The position numbers were made by a program, and so were the translations under genes. A DNA stretch of 64,000 nt from positions 7,014,184 through 7,078,183 of the forward strand of contig CM024168.1 in NCBI GenBank assembly GCA_013433145.1, written 5' to 3'. Under the pieces are notes generated by a model. That model did no database searches and was not told the origin of the DNA. It was given only the letters and a program-made list of their open reading frames with translations. Below are positions 1 through 12,900 of this stretch, piece by piece. Numbering within the stretch: position 1 is the stretch's first letter; every line of letters starts with the position of its first letter. This DNA is from Ascaris suum (lineage: Eukaryota; Nematoda; Chromadorea; Rhabditida; Ascarididae).

Positions 1-3000
1 AGCTTACTGTCGGGCATACTTCCTAATTCATTTTATAATATAGTCTCGTCTTCTAAAGCGGAAAGGAAACGAAGAAAGGTTAGTTAGAGAACAGCTAAAT
101 ACAATCATTCATGTTTTCGCTATCAGGAATCGACGTTGCTCTTTTACCTGCAAGTTGGCAAAGAGTCAGGTGTTTTGGAAAATCTCTGAAAAAATGCACG
201 TCTTGCATTGCGTGGTCTTATTTGCATGTATTTGAATTTGCGCGCAAGATTCATTTTAGCAACACAAGAGTTGATAAATCGCTGTTATTCATGTAAATTT
301 TAGGACAAAGTGGATTGCCGTTCCTCAGGTGATTTTCTGCGAAGAATAAACAGATATGCTTCAGGAAATAAGAACACATAAATTTGGAATTCGTTTTTGC
401 ACTTCCCAATAACGCTAAAGCCAGATTAAGGTTTGAATGCAGCAAAAATGTTTTGCATATTTAAATTTAAATTCACATCGGTTGGATCATAAGGACGGTT
501 CTACGTAGAAGTTTCGTATGAGCGAATAGATCACTCTGGACATGAATACGGTCATTCCGCATATTTTAATATTTTTTAATAAGCAGTTGATCAGGTAAGC
601 GGAATAGGAAAGCACATAACATGTACCAGCATCGTTTTTTATGTTCTAGGTTCGTTAGAGCAACGCTTTTTGTAGCTTCTTTAGGCTAATTTATCAGCGC
701 ACACAATCCATTTTCTGAAGGTGTGCCGCAGCGAAACATGTGAGCATTTATGAATGTCCCCATATGTTTGTGTGTGCGTTTATAACTGTCGTATGTCCGT
801 CTATAAAGGTGCAAAAGCTAGCTGGTGAACGTAGAACTTCATTTCGAGAAAAGTGTTTTTATATTCAGTGAGGATTTACGGCGATCGGCAGCTGGTTTTA
901 CTTATCGACTCAACCAACAAGTGTGCTTTCGCTCGAAATGCCATAATCCATGAACTTCTGCATGAAATTCTCTCAAAATGAGGCAGTGGTTAATTTCCAA
1001 GGCGGCGTGCTTTAAAGCTTCCAGTCTTTCGCAAGCTCCTCTCGTCGTTCAGAACGGCTTGACAAGAAACAGGACGTTATCTGTCTCATTTTATCATCCC
1101 ACAGTCCGCTCTTCCAATCACGTTCTCGATGGTGCGCTACTCGCTTCCGGTGTTTAACCATCCAGCTTATGTGGCAGCCATTTGTCTTTTGCCCACCGCA
1201 TGTCCAACTAGTTCTCTCAAACACCTCGACTTCAGTGCTAAGTGGTCGTTTTGCCAGTATCGTCCAACAAAATTAAAAAGTCGCAATAAACGAAGCTTCA
1301 GTCTTAATTTGATGCTTTCAGAAGGAACGCTCACAACTTGAACGGTCTACTTTATGACGAACCACGTTTTTAAGCAGTTATACAAAGAGACAGCTGAATG
1401 GCAGAGAGTATAATCCAAAATTGAGTGGCAACTGCGAATATTTATTAAACAGATCTCATATTTCTTTCCCTTTCTTGCCCTCCGCCCATCTGTTCGCACT
1501 GCTGCAGCTTGAAAACTTCAATCTTCCCGTAGTCACTTCCTGCATCATCCCCAAAGCATACCCCATCATCCCCGGCGCAAATGCATCATTGTGTCCGGCG
1601 CAAATGGACGCAATAGTGTCGGCGGCGGCTACTACATCTAACAAAACCTATTCAAAATGCAACGGTACACCAAAACTGCAAGTTCTCATAATTGCTAATC
1701 ACCAGCTCTAGGTGAATGCGATGCAGCGCACTGGCATCAACAGTGTGAAGTCGGCCTTCTGATAAAAGCGAGCATGTTTTTCCCGACCTGCAGGGGTTTT
1801 TCGGAACACGAGGACCCACGAGTATTCTGCCAAAATAGAAAGCTCCTCCCACTGCACAGAGGATCGGATTCTTCACATCAAATGGCGCGACTGTCCACCC
1901 GTTGCTCCTTCCACACATTAATGCAAACCCCGTTACGTATCACGAGCTTGTTGAATGTTCAGTATAATTATACACTGAGCATGAAACATGCGGAAAAGGA
2001 GTGGCGTTTGAAGTTTTCTTAAGTTTGTCATCTTCCTTTACATATTTCGTTTCAAAATTATACGAATGGCTTCAAGCGTTGAACAGATGGATGGCACATC
2101 TGCGTTTCACGATTGCTTCAAAGGGCTCCTCACAGCGCAGGATAGGAGCACTCTTGGGTGCCTTCACTAATTACTTGCATATGGCACAGGTGAAGGGGAC
2201 ACACTATGCGAGTGTGCGGCAGTTTGTAGTTGTGGAGAGTCGACAAGGAATGGAAGCCGGTGACTGCTCGATGCGCACATAGATCCGACAGCAGTACACA
2301 GTTGGACGACGAACATACAGTTGCACCTGAGGTGCAAAAGCGAGCAAAACACAGAGAGAGAGAGAGACTCACGGAGCCGTCTTGCTTATCTCAGAACGTT
2401 CACGCTATTTTCTGGCACCCCTTCCAATGTTTCTCGCATGTGACATTATAACGAGATATGTTCCGTTTAGGAGACACGGTGCAGATGGAACCCTGCACTT
2501 ATAGATATTCAATATTCAACAGATATATGAAGGTTAAGTTTACGACCGAAGAAACTCACTTTATGCGATCTGCAGGAAACTGCATTTTCCGAACGCTTCG
2601 ACCAATATGAGTCCCAGGGCGCGAAGTACCAATTGATGGTAGTCGAAATCAGAACGGGCACTGAACCATTCTGTGCTCTCATACTTTTCGATGTGCTGAT
2701 GCAACAGAGCCAATCACTCGCTGCTTCACTAAAGATTTGGGTTCAGAATTTTTTAGGCCTGTACGGTGGAGAAGCAGAAAGGGTATCGAGCGTGACGGAA
2801 TGAATGCCAGCTCTGTATCTCGCCAAACCCGTCTCTGTGACCGCTTCGTCCCCCTCCCCCATATCCCAAAAAATGTCCTCCACTTTCCCAAACGAGGCCC
2901 AGTAACTCCAAAGACACTATACTGGATCATATACATAATTTTTCTGAACCAGAGACTGCCTCCTGATCCCCGTGAAGAGTTCATGTTGTTCGCACACGCA

Positions 3001-6000
3001 CGCGCGTTTATTTTCCAGTGAATGGGCAATAGTAAATTCAAGTATTGTCCAGAACGGATATCCGTCATCACGTCGGAACACAGCAACGACCAGACAATTT
3101 TAACAGCACAATAATCGGACTTTGCAACGCTCAACAACAAAACTGCAGTAACGGCCGACTACTCCGTTTACTTTCAAACACCCCAGCAACATCCCGTCGC
3201 ATTCATCGCGAGATCGGTGAACTCGCTAAGCCATCTGTCCTCTCCAATTATTATTCGGCTCAGAACCAGAAAACACAACGGAGAGCAGCCGCAGGAACAA
3301 AACGGAAAAGCAAGTAACATGCACTTTGCACAGGCCAGGATGCTCACATGCTAATACACAACATCACAGCTGAAAATTCTGTTGCACTGTGAGATGACAC
3401 ACAGTGTTTTTCTGTCCGAAAGCCTTCTGCTCATGTCGTTTGCAACTTTCCGGAACCAACGCGTAGTCGAGACGGGCTTGTTGAGAATGACGAGAACTGG
3501 ACCGTCTGGGAATTTCTATGCAGATGTGCATCCAACAGGAAAACTGGAGTGCAGAGGACGAAGATAAATGTTCGAGCAAAACTCCTGTGAGGCGTCGACT
3601 CGAGGAAACCCTCATTTTTTAGGACATCCGATCTGGATTCAGCGTATGAGAAATCGGGGCGAGTGTTACGTCGCGAACGGACATATTCCCTTCAAATCCC
3701 TCGACGAAGGAAGAGTACGGTGAGAGAAGAGAGAACTATAAATGAAGAGAAGCAGCAACCCTCTTCGTCATCTTGTGCCACAACTCAACTACTTTCCGCA
3801 AAAACGGTGAAGAAAGAAACATAGCAAGTGCTCTGAAACGGCAGATTTTATGAAAGGTTTCAAGATTACAGATTAAAAAAGGATTTCTCGATCGAACATG
3901 CAGTCAGAACTCCGAAGCAACTAAAAAGGCGCGCACTTCACATAGCAAAGAGACATCTTCAACCGCTAAAACAATGCCAAAATCAATTCTTACAGGTGAA
4001 CAGAACGCTGAATTACACACGGAATCAATCAAATCACAGAAATTAAAAGAAGGCAAAAAACACAGCAGTTGGGAAATTCAAAAAACCGAAAATATACCAA
4101 ATCAGTCAACTGTTCAAACATGGCAAATAGGACAGGAGAACTCTGCGTAAATTATACTGTCATCTGATCAGATATTTACAGAACACTTTAAAAACCACAA
4201 CAAAATGACAATAACAATCTCGTATAAAATTATAACACAGTATTTCAAACGTAACATAGACTTCATACTATAACAGAACTTCCCTCAGATAGCATAAAAC
4301 AAAAAACTGAACCAGATAAATAAGCCAACAAGTGCAATTCTTTCAGCAAGCAAGAGAATAGCTAGCTCTGCAGCGAACAAATTTCAACAAAAACTCTTCA
4401 GAAGAACACCATCAGCTACCCACATGAAACTTAAACACTCACAAAGTTTCAGAAATTTGCAAACATACTGTAAAAGCGATGCGATTATAAACAGTTTAAA
4501 CTCTAACGAACGTGTCGAACAAGGAACCTCGAAAATGGTTCGAGCAACGAAACTGCCTCATGCATCACCCCACTCTCCAGCCTTGCTCCGTTGCGTCATC
4601 GCACGTCGTCGGCTCGTACAGTGTGCCTAATACCTGAGAAAATGAAATATCTCTTTCTTGATTTTTTAATGAAAATATGCGACAAATCTGAACAAAAATA
4701 GGACGTTAGACCGTTCATATTTTGAACAAACGGCTCATCTACCAACGTAAACGTTGGGCATTGATTCATAAGGGCTCGTTAACGGCAACAATCAATAAAT
4801 GGCTTAAATCTCTTCAGAGAGTAACATATCGATTTCTAACCAATCCGACAGAGAAAAGGGAGAGATGTGGCATGGAAGCGACAAGAGTTCCTAGCACCCA
4901 TTATGATATTTTTTTCAAAGAAATGTGAGACACAATATTCTTTAAATAGGTCTGCAACGCTTAAAACTCCAAACAACGCTTTGCATGCCCCGATACCTCC
5001 TGCTTTGAGGAGGCATGGACTTGAAACCAGAATTGCTGGAATTAACCTATCCTGAGGATGGCAAGCGCGTGAAGAAGTGTCTGGCTGCGTTTCGAGGCTT
5101 AGTGGATTTCTGCATTACAAAGAAGGACAATTGCACGACGACCGCAGATTCGATGTTGAACCAAGAGCAAAATGGCTCAAGAAATATTTTGGAAAAACAA
5201 ACTTCATATATGGGCAAGCGAGCCGATCTTAAGCAAGCTCCATCAAGACAATATAATATAAGAGATGCTTCAATCTATGTTGGTGATAACAAATATTAAG
5301 CTCTACACTCGAACATTCATTTCAGCACGATAGCGATGTATATGAGAGCAACGAATCATTGCCAAACATCCCTGCTCTTTGCAGATATAATAGATGTTTT
5401 GTTAGCTAAGAGTGCCATATCGCGTTGAGGAGCACTTCTCGGTAAGGGACATTAGCAATACAGCAGCCGGTTTCGAAATTTTGGGCGATATGCGATGCGA
5501 TTCACTGCTGCTCAAGAAGGTCGCTTGGAACCGGATGGAAGAGCATCAGAAAAGAAAAGTACAGCTTGCCGCTTGACAGTCGCAAGGGATTAATCTGAAC
5601 GACAGCGAATTACAAAATCATACTGAAGGAAGGAAGAGGAGGAAGACAGCACACTCAAAACCTTCAGTGTGGTGTTTGGAAGGGGGGCCAGCCATGCGGA
5701 ATGATAAATTGTACCATCGCGAGGAAACTTTTCGCCCCTGTGAGGGGCCTGAGTTTTTAGAAACCCCCCGGAAGCGCGAAAGTTTCGGTGAGCGGATAGA
5801 CTCTGCGAGGGTGTAAGGTATGGAAAATGCCCGGTTCTGGTAAGAAACTGTTCACATCATTCATGCTATTGTACCGTATCGTTTTCTTGGGAAGCTGCAA
5901 CAGGAAAAACTTTCGAAAAGTTACGTATCTTGGCGCTCCTTCGGCAGCTCGTTCCATACATAAATCGGAGTTGAAGCCCAAGTTGCGTATTTTCGCGAAA

Positions 6001-6668
6001 CGCAGTTGCGTGCTTTGTCAGATGCAGGTGCTTATAAAGAAAAAGCACTCGCTTCGTGGCTAGGTGAGAGGGAACTGTGATACTGTTGCGTTGGAATGAG
6101 GAAGTGCAGTGAAGGTCACTTTCCTGGTGGGAAATGAGACGAGGAGCACTGTGCTTTTATGACATATATATGCAACGTAGTGAAGTGTTAGAGTGCGCTT
6201 TAGTTCTCGGCAGGTTATTCGTTCTTATTTTGGTCTTCTTATTTGATGAGTGCATATTCGACTCGGGAATTTCGCTCCGGGATGATGGTGATAATGATAT
6301 GAGCAGATGCTCACAACCACAATGTCTTTATACGAAATGAGTTTTTAATGTCTTGTGAAATATTAAGAATTGTAACGAAACCGAGTGAGCTCAATGGAGA
6401 ATGGAGACTTGGTGGAGAATTTTTTAAGCTTGCGACCGCATAACTCGCGTTTTTAACATCCCACGCAGAAATGACGAAAATCACCGGAGCACCTGAGGGA
6501 GGCCTTGTGGGCGAAGGACTGGTTGCAGCTATCCCCGCGGAGTCGGGGATCTTTCGATTGTGGGCTCCGCGATCCCAAATTTATGATTCATCTTAATGCG
6601 GGGCCTCCTGCGAGGAGAGAGATGGCGAGAACACCGAACGCTACTTCAGTAACGCTACTGCTTAAACG
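1..6668. other. No recognised gene
   Basis: Only unlinked short frames on both strands. Among them is a minus-strand pair near 1456-1918 (FDVKNPILCAVGGAFYFG, then VVAAADTIASICAGHND) that could be exons but lacks any known domain. 5.6-6.6 kb is richer in G and C and has small hairpins such as ATCCCCG/CGGGGAT (6532-6551). The 3' end of the PUF gene could extend here. Confidence 0.5.
5015..5299 (+). CDS. Open frame of unknown nature (94 aa)
   Basis: Reads MDLKPELLELTYPEDGKRVK, then AFRGLVDFCITKKDN, with ordinary globular composition, ending at a TAA. No homologue is recognised, no intron structure was worked out, and no other evidence supports expression. It may be an exon or chance. Confidence 0.2.
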   Translation: MDLKPELLELTYPEDGKRVKKCLAAFRGLVDFCITKKDNCTTTADSMLNQEQNGSRNILEKQTSYMGKRADLKQAPSRQYNIRDASIYVGDNKY

Positions 6669-6900
6669 TTAAAATGTCTGACAACGTACCTGGTTCAACG
6701 TAGCAACCAACTTTTTCCCGGAGGAAAGGTGGATGATCCTATTCTTGGCACGGATGATCCTACCAGCGAGCCGTTCAAACCATTCTGACAAGCCGTCGCG
6801 CTTCTTCTCACTGACAGCGATTGAAACGTCGAGCATCGTTTGAACAACGTAATTACCATATCCATCCATCATCATCACATCTAGAGCATCCTTACCCTGC
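6669..6900 (-). CDS. PUF exon with repeat 8 and C-terminal half-repeat
   Basis: The leading G completes ACG from the previous exon. Contains MMDGYGNYVVQTML (repeat 8), a linker with SEKKRDGLSEW, and SSGKKLVATLNQ (closing half-repeat). A good donor (CAG|gtacgt) at 6690 may lead to a further exon. If it is not used, the frame closes six codons later at the TAA at 6669-6671. Confidence 0.9.
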
Positions 6901-9900
6901 CTACAAAACAAGCGCATATTCCTCAAGTGTCATAACTGTTTATGATCTGCAACAGGCGTGCTACCAAAATAGCTGCTTCTAAGTGGAAACAGAAGTGCTT
7001 CAAAACTGACGGAAAATAAGATATTGGAAAAATACGAATGAAAACGCATTGCGCACAAACGATCCTTTCACTGGGAGGTGTTACGAGATTCCATCGGGCA
7101 GAAAGCTCTAGCTCGGAAGAAGCTCACCAGCCTCTCACATATACCTCCTATGCTTTAAATTGACTACTTGAGAATGCAACTAGTTGAACTCTCAACGGCG
7201 GATCCGGGAGATACGCTATCCACCGTTGTTTGGCCTATGCACAACACAAACGTCATTAGATAAATGACAAGAAATGATCACTTACGTATCGAGATAGTAT
7301 CCATCAAATATTTCTCGCATAATCAACCGCAGACTTTTTGGTGATGCATTACGAAGCACAGCTTGGATAACATGCGACCCATGTTTTGTCTGTGAAAGCA
7401 CCAAGACGTTTCGACTGCAAATACTCAGGGATTCTTTAAATCAACATTTTTCAAGCGTCAGTTTGGAAAAATGCAGCAGTTCGTGGATGCTGCATTCACC
7501 TCAGATCCCATAAAGAATTGCTATGCCCAATATGGATAGTAAAAGCAAAGTTCACCCGTCCATGGAAACATCTGACAGCGTCAGATTAGATGCCCAAGCA
7601 GCACTCCAGCTTATATGCATATTTCACTACATGCTCAACCAATTTTAATATGTCTTCGTTTCCTTTTTCATAACTATCTCACAATTAAACAATAAAACCA
7701 CTGCATAGCCCTTAAATTGCACGGAAAATTTAGCATAAATAACTATGAAGTTATAATCTATACAACAAGTCAGACTTTTCTTCTTAAAAATCAAAACATC
7801 AGAGAAAAAATGTGGGATGAGCAGAACAAAGCAAGCACTACCCGCCGGCACAAAAATATAGAAACGCTTTTCCGCCTTAACCGCAACTTGCATTGGAAGT
7901 TGAAACGCCGGGAAAATCGGGATAGCTTCACACGGAATTGCATTCACAATTACTTGAGGGTAAAATTACGGCAGTATAGTATTCCGATACAGCTCCGTCC
8001 ATATATAGCAGTGCTTCCTGCCCAATGGCTTTAAAGCTTGACGAGATCCAAACAATCTCTACACTCCAACGCCCTCCCCCTCATATAATCGGTACGACCA
8101 ACATAAGAAAACCCATTCTATCAATGTGAACCATTGAAAAAACTCCATCCTGAGAATTTTGAGCGTAGATTTATTTTCCTCATCAATGAGGACTGGCTGA
8201 AGGAGGGAAAGGGAACGTCAAGAAATAAAGAAAGTTTTAACCCTAGAGGTTACAATTTGACGTAAGAAGCGCCTTCAGCGCAAAAATTTTGTGGAGAAGT
8301 AGACATGCTCGCCACTCTCCAATTTCGTCAGCAAATTAAGGCGGGCGTATTCTACATACAAGCTACCGAAGAAGCTTCTATCCGCCAGAGAACGTAATAA
8401 ACAACAGTTTACAATGAATATTCGTAACTAACCTAAACGCTGATCGGCGAGCGAATGTGACCCAATAACATAAATTATGACGCAAATTAGAAAGAAAAGC
8501 TTCAGCACCATAACTTACAGATACTATATAAAAGCAATAGAAATAAAAACCTGATAATATTAACGATGATCGCATCTGCATATTCCGCGAACTGCTTGTA
8601 CGCGAGAATCTTCTGCACAACAAAATTGCCATATTCGTCGGCCACAAGATTCAAGCAGCACGCGTCTACAATCGCCTTCAATAGCTTGTTCAAGTAGTCA
8701 TCGGCTACGCTCGAGCGGTATTCCTTTGCACCGTCGAACATCACCTTAACAATTACAAAATTGCCAGTTAAGACAGATGGTGTTCGTCTATCTCGCCGCC
8801 AATTTACATATTTAATTAGCGTCCCCATCATCGATCACTCATCCACTCACCAGCAAAAAAAACTTGCATACTCAATTAGGTTCACGGTCGCAACCAAATT
8901 ATTCACATTTTTCCTCAAGTCCAACGACTATCGAGTCCCTCTTAGACGAAAATCAGAATCGCTGGGTACCAAAGAACAATACCACCTAGACTGGAAACGT
9001 CCGACACGAGTGAGGGAACGAATGAATGCGTTTGCCATCAATCCTTGCAAAAATGATGCTTTATGGGTTGAAGCACAGCCGATTTTCGTCAATACAGGAG
9101 CGAACTTCTGATACTTCAATTAGACGGTGCACGACAAATAGAACTTTCAAAAGCCAATCATGAACTTTCCCGACGACAGGTCAAAATATTCTAAAACCTA
9201 GCAATTAACTGCTCAACTGAGATATCCTTCCTTCCTCACTTATCTGCAGCATTCCCCATTCCCACAAATTAACAACGACTTGTTGACGACTTCTACGAAA
9301 ACTGCACCGCATTAACGAGGTGTTTTCGTCAACCTAGGGCAGAAATTACGATCGATTCGATACCAGCTCCACCATTGAAAAATTTTTGAAGAAAGGATAT
9401 TGAAATATTTCCGAAGAACTCAAATTTTATAAGCACGAAAACTGCAAACAAAACTCTGAAAAAGCTCACCAGTGACATGACATGGTATGAGTTTCGGCTA
9501 AAGTTCGCACTGTGAAGTGACACTGGGCTGTGTTCTTCTTCCGGTCACTTTGAATCAAACAGACCGTTTAAAAAACACGACAGTTTCAAAGAAAAACTTT
9601 GATAAGAAGCTTTCGGAAAAGCAGATTCGATACCCCTAAAAATTGGCAAACAACCTGGATAGCGGATTCCAAAACTCGACATCCATACTTGCTGCAGGCG
9701 ACGTCGACTATCACCACCGGTGAAGAAATGATTTCATCAATGATGAAACCGTAGTGCAGCGGGCGCATACGGGAAAATATCACCTTTAAACAACAAAAGC
9801 CAAATAATACAAAGCTAGAAATCTATTTTTGCAAAAGCGGAACAAACTCTGACGGTTCAATGTTTGATGTTTAAACAAAGGAAAAATATCATGCAAACGA

Positions 9901-12900
9901 AAGCCCTACTAGAATATCGCCCCTTAAACTATAGCGTAGATCAGGAATAGAAATCTCACATGCCGCTTCGATGCTCTTAGTGCAGGGAAGATAACAGATA
10001 GAAGCGACTTCATTTGAATATAACAAATTTACGATCAAGAGAGCAACAGCTCCACCTCAACGACGTGACTTGCATAGCTGTTTGTGGCGAGATAGTGACC
10101 AACGCCTCGCAATTCCGCCAGCAGAGTGCTACAGGTCGGCAGATCGAGCTTCCAGAGTGCAGACTGCACAACCCACGACGTGAAGCGAGTCGAGACGAAT
10201 TCCACCATGTGCCCACGCAGAGTGTTCGCTATCAGCTGCTGTTCTAGTGCGTTCGCATTTGCAACCAGTAACTGCAGAAAAAAAAATCATTTCAAAGTAA
10301 TGTTGCCTTGAGAACTAAACCTCTAGTTCCATGCAATCGGAGCGACCTCATTTAACAAGACCTTCCCTCCGAAAGACTTTCCACCTCAAACTCACTCATG
10401 TCATGACACTAATTTACAACCTACGGAACTTCACAGACAGACATAAAGCTTGCAGTTATGCACTAACTTCTAAGCAACAACCAAAAAATCCGTTCATTAG
10501 CATCAAATCAAAGATCAACCAACCATCTGCAGTAATCTCCTCCTTACAAGACACCATGAAATAGCAATACCAGGAGGAAAGTATCAAGGTGTTGGACATC
10601 GCGGGGAGGTGAAAGATCAGACAACCTGCTGAATACGCGGAAATTTTTCTCAGATAATGTTGGGCGTGGCGTTAAAGAGCCAACCCAAGATATCTCTGTG
10701 TGATGAAACAGTGACCTTTTGCTTTTATAGCGTTGCGTTTGCGCGTCATGTCATTGTTTCAACTTGTACTTTGGGTCGGCCGAAGCCTATATAAGGCGGG
10801 CCTCAGCCCGTCGAAGTCAGTCTTATCCCTCGACTGTTCGCAGGCCGGCACCTCTTGCTCCTCGCTTCTACCCTCGGTCTCCTCTCAGCGATTTCGCGGC
10901 TAGGGATATAACAGTGGCGATCAGGCTTCGGATTCGCGACAGATGGAAGGCCTACCCGATTCGCTGGTTCTACTACTCCAACGTCAGCAGGATCAACAGG
11001 CGCTGATGCAGCAGATGATGGCTACAATGCAGCAGCAACTCACGGCTCTCTCAGTCGGCACGACGCAGTCGACAGCAACTTCGACTGTGGACCCGGCTCT
11101 CGACAACACGACTGCAACCTTCACGTACGTTCCGGACGAAAACGTTACGTTCGAAACGTGGTTCAAACGCTACGAGGACAACTTCAACATCGACGCTCAG
11201 AAGCTAGACGACGCAGGACGTGTGCGCTTCCTATTGCGGAAACTCGATGCAATAGCTTACGAGAAGCACGCAAACTACATTCTTCCAATGCAGCCACGCG
11301 ACCTGAAATTCGACGAAACGATCAGCATCCTCAAGGACCTCTTCGGACCTAAGATATCGCTATTCAACCAGCGTTATCACTGTCTGAAGCTTGTCAAGAA
11401 CCCGCGAGACGAAATCACAACATATGGCAGCATCGTCAACCGGGAATGCGAGAAGTTTCGTCTGGGCGAACTCAGCGCAGAGCAGTTCAAATGCCTCATC
11501 TTCGTATGCGGACTCCAATCGCCAGCAGATGCCGATTATCGACTTCATTGCTCAACAGGATCGATACAAACGTCAGCGCAACGCTCAAGGACCTCATCGC
11601 GGAATACAGACGGCTCGACAATCTCAAGCACGACAACAAGATGGTCGAGGATTCGAACGCGATCCAAACGGTCAACGTTGCGACAATTCCGGACAAGCCG
11701 AAGCGCTTCAAACGGAAGAAGGAGCGATCCAAGCATCAGACGCAACACGACAAGGCAGCGACACCAAGGACACCGTCATCAAAGGAACAATCAAAGCAGT
11801 CGACGGGACACGACAGAGCGGCTACCCCAAGGACACCGTGCTGGCAATGTGGCGGCATGCACTTCGTCAAGGAATGCCGATTCTGCAATCACAGGTGCGC
11901 TCAGTGCGGAAACACAGGTCACAAGGAAGGCTACTGCGCATGCAATCAGAGACAGCAGAAGCAGAGGACCAACGAACGACGCCCGCGCTATCAGTCGAAC
12001 GGTATTCAAAGCGTCAAGACGACGACGGATGCGCGACAACGCCGGAAGTTCGTCACCGCGCTCATCGGCGGACACTCAGTTCGATTCCAAGTGGACACAG
12101 GATCGGACATCACCATCCTACCAAAGGCGTCATGGAAGCGACTCGGATCCCTAGTCTACAACCAGTCACGGAGGAAGCCCTCGACGCATCAAACAATCCA
12201 ATCCGTTTTTCTGGACAGACAACCAGAACGCTCAAGATAAACGGACGCACGGCAGCAGCACGCATCTTCGTGGGCTATGGCAACAACGCGCGCAACTTAT
12301 TGGGTCTCGACTTCATCGACAAGTTGGACCTATGGAACTTGGCCACGCTATGCGACAACGTGCGACGAACCACTCCCACCGACCAGTCCATCAAGAACGC
12401 TCCGAATCAGTTACCGCTTTCAACCCGCGGGAACGCTATCCGGAGGTTTGCGGCAAGTCGCTAGGACGGTGCACGAAGGCGATGGCAACTCCATATCTAC
12501 GCAACGACGCCAAGCCAGTTTTCCGACCTAGGTGACCAGTGCTTTTCAGAAAACGAGATGGACAAGCAGAACGTTTCGTGGACACTTTCAAACGAACGCT
12601 TCGAAAACTCAGAGGGGAGGAGACGACAGCGGAAGCTCTACAAACATTTCTGCTTAGCTACCGGACAACTCCAAACGCGACGCTCGGGAATCGCTCACCA
12701 GCAGAAGTTCTCCTCGGACGTCAGCTCCGTACTTCAATGGACTTGGTTCGGCCGATACCGCCCGCCGCAGTACGGAGGAACGACAAGATGGAGGCAGACT
12801 TCAATCGACGACATGGAGCTCGCGACCGTTCCTTCACACGAGGCGATCTCGTGCTCGTCAGAAATTATCTTTTTCAGAAGACGAGATGGACGAACGGAGT

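Noticed and set aside
2679..3140. 153-codon open frame on the minus strand
   Set aside because: No domain, no homologue recognised, and an equally open plus-strand frame overlaps it. Length alone is not convincing in 64 kb.
11391..12464. 357-codon plus-strand open frame in the Gypsy element
   Set aside because: Only its last third (protease C-terminus) is the true frame; the rest is an out-of-frame shadow of gag.
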